Below are positions 13,089 through 25,640 of a stretch of DNA of 64,000 bases, one piece after another (within the stretch, counting starts at the first letter, position 1; every line of letters begins with the position of its first letter). A model generated the notes under the pieces. The model saw only the letters and a program-made list of their open reading frames with translations, did no database searches and was not told the origin of the DNA. Both the position numbers and the translations under genes were made by a program. Source of the stretch: Polytrichum commune (taxonomy: Eukaryota; Streptophyta; Polytrichopsida; Polytrichales; Polytrichaceae); the NCBI GenBank assembly GCA_950295325.1, contig OX485805.1, positions 21,255,501-21,319,500 on the forward strand. Reading direction: 5' to 3'.

Positions 13089-13700
13089 ATGAAGAGGGAA
13101 GAATTATCGGAACCCCTCCTCGAGTCCGAGAGTGAAGTCACCATGGATGTCATCCGCATACGTCCAGGCGTCTTCACTGGTGGGAACTCCCTTGACAACT
13201 TCTTGGAAGTAATCCAACTCGACATTCAAGACACCACGGCCAAAAACAACATATTACGCGTTGGGGACAGACGATGCCATTCCAATGAGAGCACCTTATT
13301 CACAGGGGCTGCTATTTCATGAGCACCCTCACATGAGCATGCTCATGTCAGACCCCAAAGTTATAGGGGTTATAGGGTTTTCACCCTCGATTATAGGGGC
13401 CTAAGGATCCATGAGTAAAGGTGCCCACCAAAAACACTTTAGCAACCCTGAACAAAAAAATATTTATACCTGCAAATTTCGATGATCATAAATCATGGGC
13501 AGGTCCAAAAAAGTTGGTGATAGGACTTGCTCATGCTCATGTCCTAGCTTCAGTCCCTTATTCACCTACCACATCTACGTTGACGGAAACACAAGCCACA
13601 AATATGGTGAAGAACGATGTTGGATTGTTTTTGGACAACCAAGAATGGATCGCCATTTCCCAAACAGATCAAGAGCAGAGGAATGCTCAAGAAAATTAGC
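13089..13700 (+). pseudogene. Broken paralogue of the 176-aa orphan gene
   Basis: The first part (13089-13302) is collinear with 16592-16806: MKREELSEPLLESES, then IRIRPGVFTGGNSLDN, then LDIQDTTAKNNILRVGDR. The frame is then cut by a 254-bp insertion (13303-13556) that adds a stop. After it, homology resumes with CCTACCACATCTACGTTGA, but about 110 bp of the middle are missing between GGATCGCC and the tail region. The paralogue is therefore inactive. Confidence 0.8.
13303..13556. mobile_element. 254-bp insertion with TSD, possible hAT-type MITE
   Basis: CTTATTCA occurs at 13295-13302 and again at 13557-13564 and is single at the matching place in the intact copy (near 16800). This defines the insertion and an 8-bp target duplication (up to 10 bp if neighbouring bases are counted). 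The left end starts CAGGGGCTGCTA. The ends share only a weak inverted similarity (GCTA, then CATGAGCA). An 8-bp duplication and a CAGGG start fit hAT elements; no coding sequence is present. Confidence 0.7.
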
Positions 13701-13874
13701 AATCTCATGAAACGGAAGTTGAGCCTTACACGGTGTTGTTAGAATCGTGGAAACATGAATCTCGATTTAAATGGACCATTTTTTGGATCCATGAATTATT
13801 TGTTTGCATTTGCTCTTGACAGGTTGAGATTTGTGAATGAAAGAAAACGGTATCAAGCTCAGCTAAAACATACT

Positions 13875-14345
13875 ACACTGTTTATGGTATTGAGTGTCGC
13901 ATGCGTATTAGTGTCACTTACCTTATTTTGAGGCCTATGCTAGGTTATGCTAATGATCAACAACTTCATCATCAGTGTCACCTTGTGACACTTGGCGTTC
14001 AAGTGTGCTTACTAATCTCTTGGCATGAGTACGTTCAAATTATCACAAGGTGTATGCCTATGCTACATAATGATCTACGAGTTGCCTTAAGTGTATACAA
14101 ATGACACTTGGCATTATTATGCTCAAGAATATCTTTCTTTTGCATACTAATATGAAAAACCATCATCTCAAGGATCGCAACGTGCTACACTAAATGTTAG
14201 AATGTAAATAATTTCTCACTTTAAAAAGTTACTTATGTTGACCAATAATAGTATATTGGCAATCAGCGGACGTGACACTTTGAGACCTCTAGGCATCTGG
14301 TTTAGGCCCTTTGCATAGAGTGTATGTGACACTAGATACCATAAA
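13875..14345. repeat. Dispersed repeat R2, copy 2
   Basis: It has the same order and orientation of blocks as 2150-2690 and directly follows segmental duplication copy A. Confidence 0.75.
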
Positions 14346-14349
14346 TGAT

Positions 14350-15727
14350 GTACATTGTTTATGGTAAATACTATGGGTCCCCCCTTCATATCCAAAATCC
14401 GCCATGGAGGCGATTCACTAGGCAAGAAATGGTCGCCAAAGAAGATAGCAATGCCACAACCATAGTCATACTCATTCACAAAAGAAACTTCCTCCAAGTA
14501 AATCATGAAGACATGCATACAATACAACTCCACTCCCAAATGGCCTCAAAAGGTACCTCCACAAACACAAAAACTATTACACAACAGCCATATGCATTCA
14601 CAACCAAAGGATCCCTCCTCCTAGTGACCAACAAATCATAACACGCTCACACCTAACATATTCAAACTCTACAACATTCCTGTGAAAACCAATTATATCC
14701 AAGGCATGCCCCTTCAATACGAAGTTAAGTTCTCAAAAAGATGGCGAACAACCCCCACAACCCCTAATTTCACACCCAACAATCCCACACCTCCCCTACC
14801 TAACACACTACATACAATTCACACCCTCAAATATAACCCACAACTATGAGAATACATCAATGGCTCTTTCATTGCCTAGATGAGCACGGAGTTGATAACT
14901 TAGCCAACTTAGGCGTCTATAGCCCAACTAATAACCTCCGAATAGCCAAAGACTTCCTGGCTTACAAAACATCCTCAGAGCATAGCTAAATGCTATACTA
15001 ATCACCATAACCATTGCAAGACACCATCTAGATGCTACTTTCTTAATAACAAAAAACCTTGACAATATTTACCTATTTTTTTGATACTTAAGTAAAACCA
15101 GACTAAGTCCAAGTCCATCCTTGTAACATGTTGAATTCTATGATAGGATTGTATGGTACGATCATCTGATAGAATATGCATAGTTGATTATGATAATTTT
15201 CTAGTAGTTTTTTTGATTGTATTTCATCGCTCAACATTTATTATTTATATATAGCATAAATGTTTATTTTATTTTTCCATCATATTAAAAAAGCATAACA
15301 TTCAAGTTAACACTAAGGATTCACATATCTCCCACAAAACTTAGGTATATCATAAGTGCATCTATGGATCCGCCCATACAATTGAAGGAATCAAAAAGTC
15401 AAAATTTTGAAAATATGTCTAGATTTAATTAAATACATGTTATTTAAGATGGGTCTTAAATGGTTACTTTTTGACTAGCCCGCTTCTCCTAGGTTATGAA
15501 ATATGCAATTAGTATGAGGTGGCTAGCAAATCCTAAATGAGGTCATAGGTCAAAATGAATATCTTATTCATTATCAAAGTGAAGATTCTTGCACTCATTA
15601 AATGGTCTTCTATGTATCTCTAATGGGCTTATATAGGGGACATTCCAACACGAAATGTGCCTCATTTTCAACTACATTCATCAATCAATTCTTGGTCAAA
15701 GTCTGCAAGTGAGAAGATGTAACATTC
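14350..15727. other. Intergenic DNA without a supported gene
   Basis: Short opposing frames overlap at 14216-14640, with no domain. The rest is AT-rich with no clear structure. Confidence 0.5.
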
Positions 15728-17235
15728 TTCACATCATTGTAAATATTCTACAATACCAAATACCATATGTTTAGGTCTTCTTGGCATAAAGTCAATTTCT
15801 ACATAATCTTTTGATAGCTTTCAACTCATTGCATGATGACATGTGTCACTCTAGGCCATAAATAATTAATTGACACATGCTTCAACCTCCACATAGAATA
15901 TTTATCTCTCATTCATCCAACATAAAAACTTGACACCCTATAGGTTTGTGGTTCATTCGTCTTAAATAACTTGGACTACACTAATCGAGAGACTCTAAAG
16001 CTAATTTTGGGGTCAAATCAACTACAAATAATAACCTCCACGATGCATATTGTTTCAGAGCTTTTATGTCAGATGAATGAGAGGTATGCTCACATGTGAT
16101 AAATCCCTCTAGCCTCCATCTATTGGGGATAATTCTGAAATGCCACGTGTCATGTTCTCATTGGTCACGAGTTTTGCAGTCTCTTTTACTTTTTCAAGCA
16201 ACCTGGTATATACATTGGTTCGCTCCTTCTATACTTCACCATACAGTCACTTTTACTTTTTCAAGTAACCTGGTATATATATTGATTCGCTCCTTCTATA
16301 CTTCACCATTTTCCATTCACTTGCACTGTGTCTAAACAGTGGTGAGTTACAAAATTGGTTGTGGAGTACCTCCTATTTGCCACCTCCATTTAATCAAGTG
16401 TCTCAAGGTGCTGAGGTTTACCAAGTTGTTTGTGGAAATTGAAAATTCAAATCAGGGGACACATCACGAGTTTTTCGCCGTTCTTTCCCTTAGCTTGCAC
16501 TGCACTCAATTGAGGCCAAGAAGTTCAATTTGTGACACTGGAACCACAAAGAACAATCATCTCCCACACGCAACTTTCATTGATGGTTGAAATGAAGAGC
16601 GAAGAATTATTGGAACCCCTCCTTGAGTCTGAGAGTCAAGTCACCATGGATGCCATCCGCATACGTCCTGGCCTCTTCACCGATGGGAACTCTCTTGACA
16701 ACTTATTGGAAGTATTCCAACTCGACATTCAAGATACCACAGCAAAAAATAACATATTACGCGTTGGGGACAGACAATACCGTTTCAATGAGAGCACCTT
16801 ATTCACCTACCACATCTACGTTGATGAAAAACAAGCCACAAATATGGGGAGGGACGATATTATTGAATTGGTCACCAACCAAGATTGGATTGCTATCAAA
16901 GCGAAAGGCCGCAAAGGTGCAAAGGTGGATTGCAAAGAATTTGTAAACGAGCTTATTAGGTCGGTGGCTGACACATTGGTAGTAACATCTGCTCCAAATC
17001 CGAAAACGAGAACGAAAAGGTTTTCGCCATTTCTTAAACAGATCGCGAGCAGGGGAGTGCTCAAGAAAATTAGCAATCTCTTGAAACAAGCATCAAACCT
17101 GAACCCATGTTGAAAAAGGGAATCTCAACATGCACAGATCAGTTTTTTGATCCACCAATTATTAGTGTTTGCTCTAGGTAGGCTAAAGTTTGTGAACAAA
17201 AGAAAATGTTATCAAGATCAGCTCAAGCTCAGACT
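15728..17235. repeat. Segmental duplication, copy B
   Basis: This is the partner of 12215-13870, about 3.5 kb away in the same orientation. It holds the intact orphan frame. It also has a private 65-bp tandem duplication at about 16184-16313 (TTTTACTTTTTCAAG followed by CTCCTTCTATACTTCACCAT, twice). Confidence 0.75.
16583..17113 (+). CDS. Orphan single-exon protein, 176 aa
   Basis: An uninterrupted frame of 176 codons starts at ATG 16583 (a second Met follows three codons later). I do not recognise the family. The protein has an acidic start (EELLEPLLESES), a conserved middle block (DNLLEVFQLDIQDTTAKNNI), then RFNESTLFTYHIYVD. It ends in a strongly basic, Ser/Lys-rich tail (KTRTKRFSPFLKQIAS and LKKISNLLKQ). 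No signal peptide or membrane segment is visible. The paralogue at 13089 keeps the same frame for its first 70 codons with mostly conservative changes. This suggests the frame was once under selection. It could instead be part of a mobile repeat. Expression is unproven. Confidence 0.55.
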   Translation: MVEMKSEELLEPLLESESQVTMDAIRIRPGLFTDGNSLDNLLEVFQLDIQDTTAKNNILRVGDRQYRFNESTLFTYHIYVDEKQATNMGRDDIIELVTNQDWIAIKAKGRKGAKVDCKEFVNELIRSVADTLVVTSAPNPKTRTKRFSPFLKQIASRGVLKKISNLLKQASNLNPC

Positions 17236-17542
17236 TGTGTATGTACGATATTTCAATTGTCAAATATAAAAGTGACAATTCTACTATCTTTGTAGGCAAA
17301 TGGCATTACCTCATCACACTCATCCATCCACCCTCCCAAGATTTTGGACCAAAATATTAATTGAGCTTCTTGAGGTTAAGCACATCGAATTGTTCAGCAG
17401 AAGTTCTTATCGAGAGATGAGATTTCATGTCTATACATGAACGTCTCACAAACAGTGAGACATATGATTTAAAGTGTTCCTTCTGTTTCATGCTGTCGAA
17501 CTTCCACTATTGCGCTCACTATAATTAATAACTTCTAATTTC

Positions 17543-20500
17543 CTATTCTTCGGAGGTAACATTACCTTCCGCTAAAGCATCCAATGAGTTTGCCCTTGTC
17601 AAGAATACGCGATTTGCTCCGTTCCATCTGAAAACTACAACAAACTTGTATGCTGTCCTTGGTATTCCGTCCTGCATCCACCATAGCACAAAGAAATTTT
17701 CGAGGTTTGTATCTATTAGGCAATCCTCGATTATGATATTTCCAGAAAATAAATACACAGATAAACTGTGAAAGGGAGAGATAAATAGAACAGCCGCAGC
17801 AGATAAGTACACAATTTATTTCAATTTGGTTTGTTGGATTACCATTTGGATTACAAAAGTGGTGTAGCTTCTTATAATGAAGGTAACTTTTTAGTATCAA
17901 CGTTCTGTCACATTCTATTGACCCCTAAGTGTCTGAGAGGTCAATCTGGACCAAAAAAAAGAAACTTCGCCTTTGAGCTGCATACTTTCATTTTGAGTAG
18001 ATTGTGCCAAAAATAATCCTATCTGAATTTGACTCACTCATCAAATGCACTTTTTAGATTGGTTGTATTCAAAAAGTTCGGGTTCAAATATATTACCCAG
18101 GTGCCTTTGGATGCAAATACATACCTCGTATGTTATTCATCCATGTTACAGAAGACTATTGTTTTTATTTTCTCTTCAGCATCAGATAATGTACTAAATA
18201 AATATGACATTTATTTCAAATTTTTGGTGAGAACTTGTAGAAAGTGTGTATATAGGTCGTGCATGGTGACCTTTTGATTTTTGAGGGTTAAGTGCGTAAT
18301 CTAGTTTTGTTGTTCTTGTCAAAAACTTGCTTATTTAATTGAAAAAGTTTAAAGAGCTACATAACTCCAACTGGTATTCCACACTTGAATTGAAATTTCT
18401 AACCTTCCATTCTTGGAATATCCCGAATTGTTGAGCGAGATTTGTAAAGTCCCATTGTGAGTTGTACTCAACACGGATGTCTCCTTCCCCGCGATTGGCT
18501 TCTTCCATAGCCGCAAATGCTTGCACAAGCTTTGCCTTGGCAACTAAAGCACCAAAATCTTGATTATATTGTCTCTGCAATGAAATTCATGGACCAAGCA
18601 ACTCAGAATACACATATGCAATTTACCTATATATTTGAAGGCCGCAACCAATCTAAAGCTGCCATATGGCATAATTTCAGAAGCAATTATTTATTTTAAG
18701 CTGTAGCAAGAAGCAGTCTACAGTATGTGACACCCGTTGCCTACTATGCAGTTCAAGCAAAAGATGAACCATTTTTTAGAAAGTGTGACCACTTCAGGGC
18801 ACTGCATTACAGAAATATAATGTTATCCTGATAACAAAGCTCCAAAATGAAAACTTCTGACCTCACAATGTCAATGGAAGTCAAATTCTGTTTGTGCAAA
18901 GCTACCTGTGTTTGCCCTTCACAGGCTAATTTTTTTGCTTGCTTGTGCTCTTATTATTCCAGTATTTTGACTGTCTATTTCTCACTGGAACCAAATTATT
19001 TTGGGTTTTTTCCCTCTGCCTCTTTCTTATAGGTTCAATGAAGCTAGATACAATTTGACAAAATCGAAGCTAAAGACATTGTATGAGTCTATTGTCAAGG
19101 CCCACTTGTCAATGTATAGTACTCTCTGTGAATTGCTTAATAAGATATGCTCGCTTTCATGCTTTGCTTATGATCAATTTTTTTGGCCCCCTTCCATTTC
19201 CTCCTATTTCACTGCAGGGAAATAGTGAAACTGCATCACACCAAATTGAAACCTACAACTCACAGTCTGCCAATGTTATCACAAGGCCAAGGTTACATAC
19301 TTCTTCCATGTAGGTCAGATCTTTTGACTTCCAATCAATCTGCAAGCAAACATTCAGTAGTTTAATAAAAATCACAGCTCATCCAAGATTCCAAGCAAAT
19401 GATCCTACTAGGAGCATGTTACTTCATGCACTTGAATTCCAAAAGTATCAAGAATAGAGTTCAAATTGACAAACAAGTGAAGACAGTCAAGGCATCGAAT
19501 ACAGTAGCGTGAAAATGGCATCTCTTGACTTCCCGATTACCCAAGAGACAGAATCATAAAAATGTCAATTTTTTCACTGTATCCACAATAAGAGTCTCTT
19601 GGTTTCAAATTCAAGGCTTAACTCTAGTTTTAAGTACATCAAGTGAAGCAAGTACCGAACATCATATGGTGGTTGAGAAGCTTACGCACTTTGACACTGT
19701 TCAATCGGATAGGCTTCAGATATTGATCAAAAAACTGTCCCATGCTTGATCCCTGCAAACCACCAGTACAAATTCATTTTCTACTGAAGATGGCCATACC
19801 ACAATTGAATTAAACCTATGTCATTATCCATGCTTTGCATTTTGTACAGTTACTACAGCCAGCAAATTCCCAGGGGACCACAAAATAGGAAACATCAGAA
19901 ACTGAAATTGTGAAGACAAACATCTCTTAAGTATGATCTTGAAAGTACTTCTGTGGATACTGAAAAATGTCAAATATGTGAAAGGGAAAAAAGCAGTGGA
20001 TGAAACATGCAAAAGTGAAACATGCTGCCTGAACTTCACCCTTATGATATAACACTCAGGAATTTGAAGTTAAATTGGGTAATACTGCAGCTCAAATGCA
20101 ATATAAGACCAATATGAATCCCTACAAGCATTATCTTGAAAGTCCTTTTAATGACTACGACAAATGTGTAGTTGGGGGGGAAGGGGGCTTACATGCTCCC
20201 CAAAGTTGTAGGTCCGGCAAACTTCGGGTCGTAAGAATTGCCGACCTTTCCGTGTTTCATTGAGTCTCAGCCAATCATCCCAGTAAGTGTGTACCAGGTC
20301 AAGGTTTTACAGCATATCCAAGCATTCACATCCCATAAATCCTAATCATACCCCACAATGTGTGAGACCTCAATTTCCTACTGTAGCATGTTTTTGATCT
20401 GGAGGATATCTCTACGCATCAATGTACCTTTTGTGTTTGCATTTTGTATAAATCAAACTGACATTTGCAAGAAATTAAGACTTTTAGAGCATCAAATTGA

Positions 20501-23500
20501 CGAAAGGGGAGGAGGTAATTGAAAACAACAAATAGAATGCAACAAAAATTGTGTGTGGATATGCGTGAGGCCACTTGGGTTCGAGTTCCTCCCAAAATGA
20601 TTTGGTGAGCATCCACCCAAGGCCGGGGAAGAAGTCCGAGCGATATAGCTCCTCTGGACCAAACAAACAGAGGTCAGAATACATATATCTAACTACTATC
20701 AGAAACGACAATATTTCTCGCCTCCAATGAATCATGGCAGAAATCAAGATGGTTACTGCATTTACTATGTTCACGATCTAAATTATGATAAAAATTTATG
20801 ACATCATCGTGGACTATATGAAACTCACCAGAATCATGCACAAATTGCTGTTGACCATTGTCATTCCACGAAGAGACAGCAACCAAAGTTCTGATAACAA
20901 CACAAGTGGGAACGATAAAGCAAAACTTTAGGGATGAAGTGCAGATAATAATATAAGTTAATGAGAAATGGCAGAGATGATAATGATCCCCAGTAAACTA
21001 GATTGTCAAAGGCCACTAATCATACAATTACAATTTGTACACCAAACTCACTTGTCTGTGGTCAACAAAGAAGCAGTTGCCTCAAAGTAGTCGAAAAAGT
21101 CCGGGGCAATTTCCATGTCATCTGCCGATCAATATAACTCAACCCAGTCAAGTCCTCTAACCACACAGTCAGGGTGCAAAAATTTAGACCAAGAGTTGCA
21201 ACCATTCCTGATTTATTTATACTTAAGCATGTATACCTTAGTAGCGTATTCAATCTTGTGTCTTTCAGTAGTATTATCAGCTCTAATAGAGTTGTCTGTA
21301 CATGAAATACTTTTTGCTCTATTGATTAAAGATTATGATTATAATTGACCCTTGAGCTTCAGAATTTGTCAATTTATGGTTTTTTAAGTGTATATATGAA
21401 ACTCCAATTGACACCCATACCCAAGAACTTCATCCACCTTCTAGAATTATAACTCTGCGAAAGCCTCGCTTGTTGAAAAGTTGGGTTAAGGCCCACTTGT
21501 AATGACCTGTAGGAAAACACAAGTGATTGTGACTAAACATATCTGCATAATTGCAAGCAAAAATACTAGCATCAAATAACAATATCTTATGTCACAATGT
21601 CACAATTTCCACGTATGGAATGTGTGATCAATTCTCTAACTTTGAAATGTATGAAAAACGACAAACATGAGAATTGGAAAATAGAAGACTTCATTGCTAC
21701 TAAGCAGTAGAAATAAAGAGCTTACTGGAGATTTTGTAGTAAGCAATAATCTCTCCTGGGTTTTGGGTTTTTGGAGGATTCTCATCCAGATGCTGATCGT
21801 CATCATCACACAGAGAAGAATTTTTGAGATCAAAATAAACATGACAATCAATCTGAAAAGACAGAATGCAATGGTGGATCTGAAAAATGTTGAACAATAT
21901 CAAGTAGCTCATAGGCAGTAAGCAAGATGATTTCCAATCAATGATCATTAACTATTTCTTTGACCATAAATTTAAAACCAATCGCTTGACCTTAATTGAT
22001 CAATGGGCTCTGAAGCTCAAAAATCGTACTAATGTTTATCACCTGTATATAATTTACTTGAGGATATCTTCGGGCTGTCTCTTTCACTTCCTCATCTGTA
22101 CCATCCTATATGCAGCAAAAAAAAATGGATCACATTGAGAAAATAGTAAGGAGCATATGTTATAACATATAAAAGTTTGGAAGCCAGAAAATAATAAAAT
22201 GAAATTATGGTATCTTTACCTGAGAGACAAAAAGAGGAAACTTCTCTGCGACATCTTTATGGTATCTATATACATAAATGACCATCGATTAGTGAAATGA
22301 AAAAAGAATAAAAAAATCAAACATCCTCATCGGTCCAGGAGGAGAAAGTAAACAACTGAAGATAGAACCAACACCCAAGTGTTCAAAGAACAATAGCGTC
22401 AGTCTTCACAAGTAGAAGAACTATTGACATTCACCTATCAAAATAATATCATAGGAATCGCTCAACACCCAGTCTTAATCAATAAATCTACTAGGATTTC
22501 ACACTACATCATGCGTATTCAAGTCCAAATTATGACAATGCACCGAATCTTTCTAAGAAATATCTTGGCTGGTGTTTGATGGTGTTGACATATTTTGAAT
22601 TGATGAATTGACTCTATAATCATATCAATGTCACAAGAATTTTATAGAAATTTGCAAGGAGGGGAAATCGATCATACACTCTTGTCACATCAACCTATTC
22701 TAGATTACATAGACTGACTGAAATAACCTCAAAACCTGTAGGGATATATATGACATACTTCATAACAGATTTTAATGTCCGATCCAAATAATCAGGGCGA
22801 TTGCATGCCATGATAACCACAGCAGCCACCGGTATCTGTTTCAACCCACCTGCCAGGATTTTAAAACCCAGTTGTTTTGAACTCAAATAGATTTTCTTTT
22901 GCTGGGAAAAAGGCCCAAACCTCACTGGATCATGAGGACACTGAGACAAACAAATAACAATTAACATGTTGCAAAGTACTCTTATAATGTCATCTTAAAG
23001 ATTATTCATGGTCCACTATAATAAGTAATAAAGTGGCGACATTCTTCACTTCACTCACTTCATACAATGTGCTTGATTTTTATTTAAAGATTATACTCGC
23101 GTTGGGGTCCTCAAGCTGGCTCTTATATATATCGGTCCATCATTGGACCGATATATAGGTGAATGCATTGTATCGATACACCATATCAATGATGGTATGT
23201 AAAGAACCTACCCAACTGAAATCAAATTGAAGTACAATTCATATATTAATATTTGGCGGGTATCAAAAGATGAGTCAATAGTTGTGCACCTGAGTCATAA
23301 TTTGGACAATCCCATCCCAGTACCATGTTGATACCTACTAGGGTAACTTTACCTAAATATGAAGTTTTTGGATGGTATATAGACCCAAATGATATCAAAA
23401 AAAAATATCCTAAAATGATATATGAATAGCACATGATTATCAAAATTGTCCTACTATTCATATATGATAACCAGAGTGTAATACTATTCACGGAATCAAA

Positions 23501-25640
23501 AATATATATAAAATCCTCATTATATATAACCATGTGGTATCAATAAAAGGTGATACCAGTCCGACACTGGTTCTTACCAATTTGTCTTTGCCAGACGCTC
23601 TTGCCAACTGCTCTTTACCTGCCACAGACCCATTAAAACACACAAAATGCCAAAAATCAGCATTGTGCACAGTCCACATAAAGAAAATGTTTTTGAAAAG
23701 TCCAGTAACTGAATGAAAGTGAGAAATCTCTCTCATGATCCTCTGAGCATATGAGTCTAAGTATACACTCATCAAGGTAAGAACATACTTTGAAATTCCT
23801 CCAAAACAGTCGCCAGCTTCCCATTTTCCCGTTGAAGTCGCTTTTTCTCCCCTGCATTATGAACAGAATAGACCATCAAAATTGAATCCTCTCTTGAAAA
23901 TCTTTTGATACAGATCAAATATTCTCAAGCCTAATGCTTTGTAATGAATTCACAAACCCAATATCAATTTGTTGAAAGGACGTCTTCCAAAATTTTGATA
24001 CTACTATAAATATTCAAAATTTTCAAAACCAAAAGATTATAATTTCCTACCATCTAGATATGCTAGTGTCCCCTGCTGCTTCAATAATCTATCACCAAGT
24101 GCACGGAGTTCACCTTGACATTCCTCCTCACTTCTCACCTGCACATCAAAAATGGATCATGCTCGTTTACGTCATAATTCCATGTCTACACCGTAGCAAA
24201 ATTATCATAGTGTGCACAGAGCCACAAAACCCTAGGTCCATTAAACATCAACATTGAGTTCACATTTTTTTCACATTGATTCAATCACATCAAACTACAC
24301 CATTAAATGCCTACTATCAAACACAGGGTTGCAATTGTAATCTTTTGATGTTTCTATATTTTAGAGCTGCAAGATCTAAAATGATAAAATCAATGTGAGT
24401 TGAATCAATGTTGAATGAATCATTACCTAGATGTTGATGGGTTAGCGCTGAAAAGATATTCAATGCTCAAGGTTATGTTTCAACACTAACTCAACATTGA
24501 TTTCACATTGATTCAATGACATTAAACCACACATTGAATGCCGAGTATCAACGCAGGGTCAAATTTTGATCTTTTGATCTTTTGATCTTTCTATATTTTA
24601 TAGTTGCAAGATCTAAAAGGATGACATGTGAATTGAATCAATTAATGTTTGATGAAACATTATTAGATGTTGATGACTTAGCACTGATAAGATATTAAAC
24701 CCTGAAGGTTATGTATCATCAACACTAACTCAACATTAAACGCTGGACAATTGCATTTTGAAATGTAGACATATCATCAACAAAGACATCATTAATTTGA
24801 TCGAGGACTAAAAATTATTCAGAGCACGAAAATAGGTGGACTTACTGCGGCCTTGGCTCGGCGTGCATACTTCTGCTCTGCTCCATTTAGTCTCATCTGT
24901 TTCTCAATGCAATCACCACATCAAAACAACACAAATGTTTTTCTACCCATTCGTAACAACATGAGGCATTTGTGGGCTAACACCTAAATACCCAGGAGGC
25001 CAGAATAAACTAAAATTCACAGAAATGGGGTTTTCAGTCGCAAAAGATTATCAAAGAAGTTGAAACTCCTCCGTGTGGGGTGCTTCGGCTTTAAAGTCAT
25101 GATGCAAAAAGAAAGCTTGTGTTTGATGAAATGGCTAGCCTTGGGGAGGTTTTTAGCCGAGAATGCACTTCACCGGTCGCGCCAAGAAAGAGTTGTTTGC
25201 GATTTGCACAGGAGATGAAAGAGTGGGTTGAGATGCACACATGGAAGTTATTCAGAGTTGCTTGCAAAATTCAATATAATCAGAGTTGTTCTTAAAGAAG
25301 AAAAGAAATGCTTCAGCTGATTGAATTTCGGTTGATTTGATTTGGGCCTCTTAGGGATTTAGAGGTTAAGCACCCAGTCGTGAAAAACAATGGACATGCT
25401 TGCTCTTTCAACCAAATCTCTTGAATGGGAATCACTTTTTAGTTTCTCGTGTGATATATTCTTGTTTTACTAGCACAAAGAGCTTGATGCTTTCAAAACC
25501 GAAGAGCTGACCCTGTAAAATAGAACAAAAGTTGGAAAGATAACACTAATATTTGAGGGAAAGCAATTGACCTGAACAAGTATGAAGACGATGGCGGCCA
25601 CCACAAGTCCAATGCGTGCGCCACATGGCACCCGAACCAT
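17543..25640 (-). CDS. GNTI: Alpha-1,3-mannosyl-glycoprotein beta-1,2-N-acetylglucosaminyltransferase I
   Basis: Exons in transcript order: 25640-25572, 24896-24846, 24138-24051, 23851-23789, 23618-23578, 22835-22759, 22265-22220, 22105-22043, 21792-21726, 21506-21438, 21121-21052, 20890-20829, 20653-20563, 20286-20193, 19752-19690, 19339-19301, 18574-18404, 17671-17543. All phases fit and the product is 450 aa (Arabidopsis GNTI/CGL1 is 444). The enzyme adds the first GlcNAc to Man5GlcNAc2 in the Golgi and so opens complex N-glycan synthesis. It is a type II membrane protein: a short cytosolic tail, an anchor at about residues 10-22 (GLVVAAIVFILVQ), then a charged stem of about 85 residues. 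The catalytic domain starts at IPVAAVVIMACNRPDYLDRT. The metal-binding EDD is at about 211-213 (VIILEDDMEIAPDFF), followed by SSWNDNGQQQFVH, LYRSDFFPGLGWML and CRTYNFGEH. Intron 13 appears to be AT-AC. Confidence 0.96.
18030..18195. repeat. Inverted copy of the FAD6-intron repeat
   Basis: The reverse complement shares, in order, TTAGTACATTATCT, TGTATTTGCATCCAAAGG and AAAAAGTGCA with 7905-8065. It is the third copy of this family in the window and lies in the last GNTI intron. Confidence 0.55.
20287..20562 (-). other. U12-type AT-AC intron in GNTI
   Basis: Read on the minus strand, the intron between exons 13 and 14 starts ATATCC and ends ACAC. A branch-site match CCTTGAC has its A 12 nt before the 3' end. 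Only this placement gives the conserved peptide WPHAYWDDW in frame. I found no GT donor or AG acceptor that restores it. The donor's first six bases fit the minor-spliceosome consensus; positions 7-8 are AC instead of TT. Confidence 0.8.
23126..23157. repeat. Perfect hairpin in GNTI intron 5
   Basis: Arms of 14 bases (TATATATCGGTCCA and its exact complement) flank a 4-base loop TCAT. The hairpin lies in the intron between the exons ending at 23578 and starting at 22835. Confidence 0.75.
24249..24740. repeat. Two-copy tandem repeat of about 240 bp in GNTI intron 2
   Basis: Two adjacent units share the order: CACATTGATTCAAT, then CTATATTTTA, then TGCAAGATCTAAAA, then GATGTTGATG, then CAACACTAACTCAACATT. 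The second unit also carries an expanded TCTTTTGA run near 24573-24592. The duplication lies wholly within an intron. Confidence 0.7.

Larger units (their letters stand above)
12215..13870. repeat. Segmental duplication, copy A
   Basis: Sequence before and after the broken orphan gene matches 15728-17235, including TCATTGTAAATATTCTA, CCATTTTCCATTCAC, AATTGAGGCCAAGAAG and CACAAAGAACAATCATCT. Copy A carries an extra block at about 12405-12790 that is itself a dispersed repeat. Confidence 0.75.
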
